This document shows, one piece after another, positions 12,401 to 14,678 of a stretch of 14,678 bases of DNA. The notes beneath the pieces are model-generated. The model did not search any database, had not been told where the DNA came from, and saw only the letters and a program-made list of their open reading frames with translations. The stretch is from Phoronis ovalis (lineage: Eukaryota; Phoronida; Phoronidae): assembly GCA_028565635.1 (NCBI GenBank), contig JAOXYB010031098.1:1-14678 (forward strand), written 5' to 3'. The position numbers were made by a program, and so were the translations under genes. Position 1 is the stretch's first letter. Every line of letters starts with the position of its first letter.

Positions 12401-14420
12401 TTTCTTTGTTCATACTTCAATGAAACAACCGCCTTTTCTTATTGCATTGAAATGTAGTTAAATGCTCAAAATCAATATGGTATCTGCTGCTACTTAATTA
12501 AGGCTAAATCTAACAAAAAATTAAGGTTATTCTAACAAAAGACTATTTTGGTTTCAAACTTTAGCAGTATTTATTATTATAGTTTATTGTCACAGTAACA
12601 TATTTTACAAAGTACATGGAGAAATACAAAAACAAAAAAGCAACGAATAAACAATACTAAGCATAACTACTAATATGAACTACAATATGACTATACTATA
12701 CAGATATATGTGTAAACCATACATACTCATACATAAATTTAACATTTACTCATTGTAAATATAAAAGGGTCTTTAGGTTGTTGCACACCATTTACCAACT
12801 CCTATCACAATCACTAGCACTCCTATTCTGTTGCACTGGAATATTACCATAAGAATGGATCGGAAGCATTCTCAAGTGGCTAATGTAGTTTTTTTCCAGG
12901 CACAGTTTATCAAGTATTGCATCAGACATATATTTAATATTCTATGTAAGAATTTGAATCATGGGAAGTATGTATTTGTAGTATTGCAGTGGCTCAAAGG
13001 GAATTTTGGAAGAATGTTCTACTGTGTGACAGAGGAAATTATTAAGTTGCTGCCAGTGGTAAGTCATAATAATGTAATTTTCAAGTACTTATGAAATGTA
13101 TGTTGCCATTGAATATAATTGCTAACGTTACTTGATATACTTTGCCTAATGTCAGTCTGTAGTGTACCATTTTTTTTCCAGTTCAATATCTGGTTAAATT
13201 TGATCCGAATATTTAAAAAGTCAATTAACAATCACAAGATTTTGGTAAAATTCTTGCCCACAAGTGCAAAGTTACAGCCCCTCAGGAGGACAAGTTACAC
13301 ATCAAGTATTAATACTTAAATTAACTAGGGTGTCATGTTTATATTTTTTGTAGCTTTGTCCACTGCTAGCTGATAGTACTGATGATGAACTCAAACAAGA
13401 TACAGAAGTTGTTCTTGCTTGCATGGCTCAAGCTTTGATTCATCCAAACCTGATTCCTGTCATACTCAAAACTATAAGAGAGGTAATTATACCTGTATTA
13501 TGATATTAATTAACTGTGGAATTCAATGAAATAAAACCATCATTTGCAGTTATAGTTGTGTCCTTTGACCTTCGTATGTGCCTACCAAAATTCTAATCTA
13601 GACGCCAATGTGTTCAAATACTTTTAAATTATACCAAAAGAGAACACGATTTTTACTAACTACTGACTAAAGATGTGATATTTCGTGATTTCCATGATAA
13701 GTTAATCAATACTAGATCTGTTTTGAAAATAAAATGCATGGTTGAAACGTGCTTTAGTTCTCATCAACATAACCTTGGAAAACAATCGAAAGCAACTCGT
13801 TTGATTGGCTGATGCCTACAGTCAAATGTCAATCTCACAGTGGGCATCACAAAACATAACAATGTCACAAGCTAAGATTGATTTATGTTCTAACACACTA
13901 ACTTAAAATTTTATAAATGAGATATTTGCAGGCAAAAGGGACTTTTAGAAACCAAATGGATAGGTACCACTAGATAATAGCCAAGACCTTGGAAATGCAT
14001 TTAACCTTTGAATTAATAGAACATATGACTATGCTTCTACAGCAATAGTGACAGCATTGTACTGAACATCCAAAATGCTCACAATCAAGTGACATTCAAC
14101 ATTCTGAAAGTCCATCATTTGTCTGGCAATATATTGGCAATAAAAGTTAAGAATGAACTTGAAACATATTATGTCATAGTACAAATGAGGGATAGTCCAT
14201 TTTATACACCACAGCATTTTTTTTAATAGCATAATTGATTTTACAGATTAGACAATACTAATTTCAGGTTGCTGCTTTGGCCTCTTGGCATGCCCGGACA
14301 GCCATACTGACCTATATTCAAGTGATGGTATTTTGTAACTTGTTTCTTCTTAAAGATGGTGCTATTCTTCAGGAAATAGAAGATTTAGTTTTACACTTAC
14401 TTTGTGATGACCAGCTTGAG
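359..14420 (+). CDS. PSME4: PSME4 / PA200 proteasome activator, internal part of gene (26 exons)
   Basis: Gene-level entry. PA200 is a very large alpha-solenoid of HEAT-like repeats that caps the alpha ring of the 20S proteasome in the nucleus. It stimulates ATP- and ubiquitin-independent breakdown of peptides and, in mammals, of acetylated core histones (known for the family). In this window 26 exons join without a stop or frame break into 1103 residues, against about 1840 for the full human protein, so both ends are missing. Blocks shared in order with human PSME4 include FVPHCC (43-48), FDSRWKSF (309-316), [12 protein letters not shown] (663-674), [12 protein letters not shown] (719-730), [11 protein letters not shown] (781-791), [11 protein letters not shown] (830-840) and [12 protein letters not shown] (895-906). 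All 25 internal introns are GT-AG with matching phases, and nothing suggests a pseudogene. I cannot tell whether the genome has one or several paralogues (4A/4B-like). Confidence 0.96.
688..757 (+). CDS. PSME4: PSME4 exon 2 of window
   Basis: Residues 34-56 plus the first base of codon 57. The sequence [16 protein letters not shown] matches human EESLKLFVPHCCSVI almost block for block. The acceptor is tttctag and the donor gtaagt (758). The exon ends in phase 1; the split codon C|AC encodes His. Confidence 0.96.
1048..1115 (+). CDS. PSME4: PSME4 exon 3 of window
   Basis: It completes His57 and encodes 58-79. [17 protein letters not shown] corresponds to human EELDKELLWNLQLLSE. The acceptor is atttcag and the donor gtaagt (1116), phase 0. 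The length (68) fits the split codon from exon 2 exactly. Confidence 0.96.
1116..1453 (+). other. Intron 3
   Basis: A 338-base AT-rich intron between gtaagt and tttttag. I see no gene, RNA or clear repeat in it. Confidence 0.9.
1454..1669 (+). CDS. PSME4: PSME4 exon 4 of window
   Basis: Phase 0 to 0, 72 residues (80-151). VRCDG (81-85), the run [17 protein letters not shown] (117-133) and LDKPLSEW (140-147) match human TRVDG, LLHHLLRSTTLIYPTEY and FDKPPSEY. The exon begins with ATG, but this is an internal Met, since the frame continues from exon 3. The donor is AGG|gtgagt (1670). Confidence 0.96.
1792..1946 (+). CDS. PSME4: PSME4 exon 5 of window
   Basis: Residues 152-202 plus two bases of codon 203. 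[19 protein letters not shown] matches human DWGKPGDLWNLGIQWHVPS; the rest of the exon is less conserved. The acceptor is tgttgtag and the donor AG|gtaaaa (1947), weaker at +5 than most donors here. The exon ends in phase 2. Confidence 0.96.
1947..2361 (+). other. Intron 5
   Basis: A 415-base intron from gtaaaa to attgtag. It is AT-rich, with no recognised element. Confidence 0.9.
2362..2454 (+). CDS. PSME4: PSME4 exon 6 of window
   Basis: It completes Ser203 (AG|C) and encodes 204-233 plus two bases of codon 234. [15 protein letters not shown] matches human LIGSGNLLPPLKGEP. The donor is gtaagt (2455) and the exon ends in phase 2. Confidence 0.94.
2455..3205 (+). other. Intron 6
   Basis: A 751-base AT-rich intron. 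It contains a perfect 12-base tandem pair TTATAATTGAAT (2849-2872) and, shortly after, an AATC-type run (2899-2914) resembling the simple tail of a retroelement. It also has two near copies of TAGTAGCTCTAYAA (2585 and 2627). I see no gene in it. Confidence 0.85.
2849..2872. repeat. 12-base tandem duplication in intron 6
   Basis: Two perfect adjacent copies of TTATAATTGAAT. This is seen directly and is probably a local slippage or duplication product. Confidence 0.85.
3206..3264 (+). CDS. PSME4: PSME4 exon 7 of window
   Basis: It completes Leu234 (TT|A) and encodes 235-253 plus one base of codon 254. [17 protein letters not shown] aligns loosely with human SLEETKLYTGLEYD. Conservation is low here, so the call rests on phase, the acceptor ttttcag, the donor gtatgt (3265) and position between well-matched exons. 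Confidence 0.85.
3265..3687 (+). other. Intron 7
   Basis: A 423-base intron from gtatgt to attttag. Reading straight through from exon 7 stays open for about 52 codons, to the TAA at 3420-3422. The translation matches nothing I know in PSME4 and I treat it as chance. Confidence 0.85.
3688..3750 (+). CDS. PSME4: PSME4 exon 8 of window
   Basis: It completes Glu254 (G|AA) and encodes 255-274 plus one base of codon 275. [14 protein letters not shown] corresponds to human HREVIATVIRKLL. The acceptor is attttag and the donor gtaagt (3751), phase 1. Confidence 0.9.
3912..3967 (+). CDS. PSME4: PSME4 exon 9 of window
   Basis: It completes Ser275 (A|GT) and encodes 276-293. [14 protein letters not shown] matches human NSEDDTKSLFLIIK. 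The acceptor is tttttcag and the donor AAA|gtgagt (3968), phase 0. Confidence 0.94.
3968..4287 (+). other. Intron 9
   Basis: A 320-base intron. It contains a run of 12 A (3981-3992) close to the donor and nothing else of note. Confidence 0.9.
4288..4386 (+). CDS. PSME4: PSME4 exon 10 of window
   Basis: Phase 0 to 0, 33 residues (294-326). [17 protein letters not shown] matches human [17 protein letters not shown]. The acceptor is tctccag and the donor AAG|gtatat (4387). Confidence 0.96.
4387..4897 (+). other. Intron 10
   Basis: A 511-base, very AT-rich intron. I see no gene or recognisable element in it. A fairly long open frame on the minus strand covers its end and exon 11; it is a shadow with no family signature. 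Confidence 0.85.
4898..4960 (+). CDS. PSME4: PSME4 exon 11 of window
   Basis: Phase 0 to 0, 21 residues (327-347). [21 protein letters not shown] is close to the human segment [21 protein letters not shown], one of the best-conserved stretches in the window. The acceptor is attacag and the donor GAG|gtaagt (4961). Confidence 0.97.
5233..5328 (+). CDS. PSME4: PSME4 exon 12 of window
   Basis: Phase 0 to 0, 32 residues (348-379). [19 protein letters not shown] corresponds to human IHQDMIRDLLRLSTSSYSQ. The acceptor is ttttccag and the donor GAG|gtaggt (5329). Confidence 0.95.
5329..5874 (+). other. Intron 12
   Basis: A 546-base intron with T-rich stretches, ending in a strong pyrimidine tract and ttgcag. 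The next exon starts GTGAGG, so the junction reads like a combined acceptor-donor. I see no gene in it. Confidence 0.88.
5875..6003 (+). CDS. PSME4: PSME4 exon 13 of window
   Basis: Phase 0 to 0, 43 residues (380-422). It starts VRKRAQSLL (human VRNKAQQTF) and ends YQFK (human QQFK), the end of a HEAT-like pair. The acceptor is ttgcag and the donor AAG|gtaagt (6004). Confidence 0.96.
6132..6323 (+). CDS. PSME4: PSME4 exon 14 of window
   Basis: Phase 0 to 0, 64 residues (423-486). [16 protein letters not shown] and WPAIAKAQ followed by [17 protein letters not shown] match human GALYCLLG, GVCL, WPAIVSSG and EKPSIVRLFDDLAEKIH. The loop between WPAI and EKPS is shorter than in human. The acceptor is cttacag and the donor gtaaag (6324). 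Confidence 0.96.
6324..6658 (+). other. Intron 14
   Basis: A 335-base intron. Half of it is taken up by a local direct duplication (6386-6521, listed separately). No gene is seen. Confidence 0.88.
6386..6521. repeat. Tandem duplication in intron 14
   Basis: Two direct copies. The 48-base cores at 6403-6450 and 6474-6521 differ at 4 positions by eye and share TTTACTAGAGTATTCA. Each core is preceded by TATGCTATG (6387 and 6467 region); the first copy carries about 9 extra bases between that motif and the core. Core start to core start is 71 bases. It looks like a fairly recent segmental duplication inside the intron. I know of no function. Confidence 0.93.
6659..6792 (+). CDS. PSME4: PSME4 exon 15 of window
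   Basis: Residues 487-530 plus two bases of codon 531. [13 protein letters not shown] aligns with human IPKSCVEIAELL, and [20 protein letters not shown] with the charged helix ending EKNADALRN. The acceptor is gttttag and the donor GA|gtaagt (6793), phase 2. Sequence conservation is modest. Confidence 0.92.
6793..7153 (+). other. Intron 15
   Basis: A 361-base AT-rich intron with no recognised element. Confidence 0.9.
7154..7207 (+). CDS. PSME4: PSME4 exon 16 of window
   Basis: A short exon of 54 bases. It completes Glu531 (GA|A) and encodes 532-548 plus two bases of codon 549. [18 protein letters not shown] matches human NYENLVDTLLDGVEQRNL. The acceptor is gttttag and the donor CT|gtgagt (7208), phase 2. 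Confidence 0.94.
7366..7495 (+). CDS. PSME4: PSME4 exon 17 of window
   Basis: It completes Leu549 (CT|C) and encodes 550-592. [19 protein letters not shown] and [11 protein letters not shown] match human PWKFEHIGIGLLSLLLRDD and PLRAIRFFVEN; it ends LSVRK (human IVVRK). The acceptor is atttcag and the donor AAG|gtaaag (7496), phase 0. Confidence 0.95.
7496..7936 (+). other. Intron 17
   Basis: A 441-base intron from gtaaag to ttatag. It is AT-rich, with nothing recognised. Confidence 0.9.
7937..8181 (+). CDS. PSME4: PSME4 exon 18 of window
   Basis: Residues 593-673 plus two bases of codon 674. The order of blocks is [11 protein letters not shown] (human GILKQLKRTHK), NPYEIS (NPCEIS), RPDNKWHLY (RPDNHWLHY) and [15 protein letters not shown] (CFVEKTHWGYYTWPK). 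The region around 624-635 is slightly longer than in human. The acceptor is ttatag and the donor AA|gtaagt (8182), phase 2. This is one of the strongest identifications in the window. Confidence 0.97.
8182..8673 (+). other. Intron 18
   Basis: A 492-base AT-rich intron ending in atcttcag. No gene or repeat is recognised. Confidence 0.9.
8674..8869 (+). CDS. PSME4: PSME4 exon 19 of window
   Basis: It completes Lys674 (AA|G) and encodes 675-739. [17 protein letters not shown] and [12 protein letters not shown] are nearly the human residues EQPKLGRSREDMTEAEQ and [12 protein letters not shown]. The acceptor is tcttcag and the donor AAG|gtgagt (8870), phase 0. Confidence 0.97.
8870..10401 (+). other. 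Intron 19, the largest intron
   Basis: 1532 bases from gtgagt to tttaacag. It holds one copy of a dispersed repeat (9382-9479, listed separately), which might extend left to the shared GGGCATATA at 9271. Two short perfect palindromes lie close together at 9801-9818 (ATTTTTAA gt TTAAAAAT) and 9823-9834 (ACGAAATTTCGT). I see no exon: PSME4 continues directly from exon 19 to exon 20 with no missing residues relative to human. Confidence 0.88.
9382..9479. repeat. Dispersed repeat, copy A
   Basis: Positions 9401-9479 match 14599-14678 with about 17-18 differences in 80 and one single-base gap (by eye). Many differences are transitions of CpG type. Shared blocks include GATTACTTCCAA and GCCATG-TTGT. 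Weaker similarity continues left through 9382-9400, ungapped against 14580-14598. The copies sit in different introns, in the same orientation, and have no coding similarity to PSME4. I infer an old short interspersed or MITE-like element but cannot name its family. Confidence 0.85.
10402..10566 (+). CDS. PSME4: PSME4 exon 20 of window
   Basis: Phase 0 to 0, 55 residues (740-794). [22 protein letters not shown] and [14 protein letters not shown] match human [22 protein letters not shown] and [14 protein letters not shown]. It carries a His-rich stretch (HETHEHSHK, 766-774) longer and more His-rich than human SHESTQR. The acceptor is tttaacag and the donor AAG|gtaata (10567). Confidence 0.97.
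10567..11149 (+). other. Intron 20
   Basis: A 583-base AT-rich intron. It contains a nested inverted repeat at 10641-10720, listed separately. No gene is seen. Confidence 0.88.
10641..10720. repeat. Nested inverted repeat (foldback) in intron 20
   Basis: The left arm is continuous: AATACTTTTATTCA (10641-10654) then TGTATTTTA (10655-10663). The right side has TAAAATACA (10683-10691) and TGAATAAAAGTATT (10707-10720). These are perfect reverse complements of 9 and 14 bases, with a 15-base bulge between the two right-hand blocks. This may be a degraded foldback element; AT-richness makes some pairing by chance likely, but 14 plus 9 is notable. Confidence 0.8.
11150..11346 (+). CDS. PSME4: PSME4 exon 21 of window
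   Basis: Residues 795-859 plus two bases of codon 860. [32 protein letters not shown] and GEGGSLQDA match human [32 protein letters not shown] and GEGGSFVDA. The acceptor is ctttcag. The donor AG|gtacat (11347) is atypical after +3, but phase 2 and homology fix it. Confidence 0.96.
11347..11779 (+). other. Intron 21
   Basis: A 433-base intron from gtacat to tttacag, with no recognised element. Read-through from exon 21 stays open for some 36 codons without resemblance to PSME4. Confidence 0.88.
11780..12045 (+). CDS. PSME4: PSME4 exon 22 of window
   Basis: It completes Ser860 (AG|C) and encodes 861-948 plus one base of codon 949. [30 protein letters not shown] and [12 protein letters not shown] match human [30 protein letters not shown] and YKNVRERIGSVL. 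This is the longest exon in the window. The acceptor is tttacag and the donor G|gtaagt (12046), phase 1. Confidence 0.97.
12279..12383 (+). CDS. PSME4: PSME4 exon 23 of window
   Basis: It completes Glu949 (G|AA) and encodes 950-983 plus one base of codon 984. An acidic linker ([10 protein letters not shown]) followed by AVKLVKT corresponds to human GEEDERTQGIKLLKT. The linker itself is poorly conserved. The acceptor is tttgcag and the donor G|gtacat (12384), atypical but fixed by phase. Confidence 0.9.
12384..12981 (+). other. Intron 23
   Basis: 598 bases. On the minus strand the part around 12565-12600 reads like a retroelement 3' end (ACAATAAA followed by TAATAATAAATA). No exon lies in the open stretch before 12982: using the earlier acceptor at 12899 brings a stop within 13 codons. 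Confidence 0.85.
12982..13058 (+). CDS. PSME4: PSME4 exon 24 of window
   Basis: It completes Val984 (G|TA) and encodes 985-1009. [12 protein letters not shown] and EIIKLLPV match human LKWLMASAGRSF and QLQLLPLF. The acceptor is atttgtag and the donor GTG|gtaagt (13059), phase 0. Confidence 0.93.
13354..13482 (+). CDS. PSME4: PSME4 exon 25 of window
   Basis: Phase 0 to 0, 43 residues (1010-1052). [22 protein letters not shown] and VILKTIRE correspond to human [22 protein letters not shown] and LVLQVLKQ. The acceptor is tttgtag and the donor GAG|gtaatt (13483). Confidence 0.95.
13483..14267 (+). other. Intron 25
   Basis: 785 bases. The middle (roughly 13740-13870) is less AT-rich than other introns and carries an imperfect inverted repeat with TGATGCC (13810-13816) facing GGCATCA (13843-13849). 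It could be an old unrecognised element. No gene is seen. Confidence 0.85.
14268..14420 (+). CDS. PSME4: PSME4 exon 26 of window (last one visible)
   Basis: Phase 0 to 0, 51 residues (1053-1103). [21 protein letters not shown] and [12 protein letters not shown] match human [21 protein letters not shown] and LVISLLEDEQLE. In human PA200 this is around the start of the bromodomain-like region linked to acetyl-histone recognition (family knowledge); the residues credited with binding lie beyond the window. The acceptor is atttcag and the donor GAG|gtatat (14421). Confidence 0.96.
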
Positions 14421-14463
14421 GTATATTTTATATTTTTGTTGAACTTTAGAGGACATACCTTTT

Positions 14464-14497
14464 TATGCCCATCACTATGTAATAGTGAAAGGGCATA
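14464..14497. repeat. Near-perfect hairpin at edge of repeat copy B
   Basis: TATGCCC (14464-14470), a, TCACTA (14472-14477), loop TGTAA, TAGTGA (14483-14488), aa, GGGCATA (14491-14497). Thirteen base pairs with one small internal asymmetry. The GGGCATATA at its right edge also occurs at 9271-9279, left of copy A. Confidence 0.9.
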
Positions 14498-14678
14498 TAG
14501 CCGTACCGTCTGTCGCGGCGGCGGCGTATGTACCCTTTTCTTTGTGTTGTTATAACGGCTTCAGCTTTAGTCAGATCATCTTCGTATTTGGTACCGGGTA
14601 AGTACAGGTCAAAGCGCAGGTCTGATATAATGTTGACCTCGATTACTTCCAAGATGGCCGATTGGCGGCCATGTTTGT
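14464..14678. repeat. Dispersed repeat, copy B (truncated by window edge)
   Basis: 14599-14678 is the part clearly shared with 9401-9479, and 14580-14598 is weakly shared with 9382-9400. Left of it come a CpG-rich tract with GCGGCGGCGGCG (14515-14526) and a hairpin (14464-14497), both foreign to the AT-rich intron. I infer that these belong to one element whose other end lies outside the window. A minus-strand frame is open across it (14446-14652), but I recognise no protein family in it. Confidence 0.8.

Larger units (their letters stand above)
14421..14678 (+). other. Intron 26, cut by window edge
   Basis: It starts gtatat and has no acceptor before the window ends. Almost all of it is occupied by copy B of the dispersed repeat, so the next PSME4 exon lies further right. 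Confidence 0.9.

Noticed and set aside
12899-13058. Earlier acceptor ccag at 12896-12899 giving a longer exon 24.
   Set aside because: In the phase set by exon 23 this reading reaches a stop within 13 codons, while 12982 gives a clean match to LKWL...LLPL of human PSME4.
13483-14267. A hidden PSME4 exon in the 785-base intron 25.
   Set aside because: Exon 25 ends and exon 26 begins at adjacent human residues (LQVLKQ then TARSSSWHAR), so nothing is missing between them.
1-14678. Bacterial-type systems (operons, CRISPR arrays, toxin-antitoxin or defence islands), rRNA or tRNA genes.
   Set aside because: The window shows spliceosomal introns throughout, no clusters of regularly spaced repeats, no complete tRNA fold and no second gene. 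The only tRNA hint is the isolated A-box-like segment at 54-69.

Overview
The window is a piece of an animal nuclear genome. It is AT-rich and lies entirely inside one intron-rich gene on the + strand. Twenty-six consecutive internal exons (359 to 14420) join at GT-AG introns into one uninterrupted reading frame of 3309 bases (1103 codons). The product is the middle and later part of the large proteasome activator PSME4 (PA200; Blm10 in yeast). I identified it by matching conserved blocks against the human protein as I remember it. The match runs in order from the block equivalent to human 'ALQKVF' to the block equivalent to 'EDEQLE'. The first third of the protein (roughly 600 residues) lies left of the window. 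The C-terminal part, including the tail that inserts into the 20S proteasome, lies to the right.

The protein is clearly diverged from vertebrate PSME4, introns are mostly 120 to 800 bases, and base composition is strongly AT-biased. An invertebrate fits, and an arthropod is plausible, but the sequence alone does not settle the phylum. There is no start codon, stop codon, promoter or polyadenylation site of the gene in the window, and I see no second gene on either strand.

Layout: 1-358 is upstream intron, possibly holding one more exon that I could not confirm. 359-3967 holds exons 1-9. 4288-6003 holds exons 10-13. 6132-8869 holds exons 14-19. Intron 19 (8870-10401, 1532 bases) is the largest. 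10402-14420 holds exons 20-26. The last 258 bases are intron 26.

What the gene does not explain is repeat content in the introns. One dispersed element has a copy in intron 19 (about 9382-9479) and a second in intron 26 (about 14464-14678, cut by the window edge). The second copy has a near-perfect hairpin and a CpG-rich core. There is also a 48-base tandem duplication in intron 14, a nested inverted repeat in intron 20, and weaker hints of retroelement tails in introns 6 and 23. I found no undescribed multi-gene system; the region is an ordinary housekeeping-type gene with unannotated intronic repeats. Exon numbers and residue numbers below count from the first exon seen in this window. Comparisons with human PSME4 are from memory and not from an alignment program.
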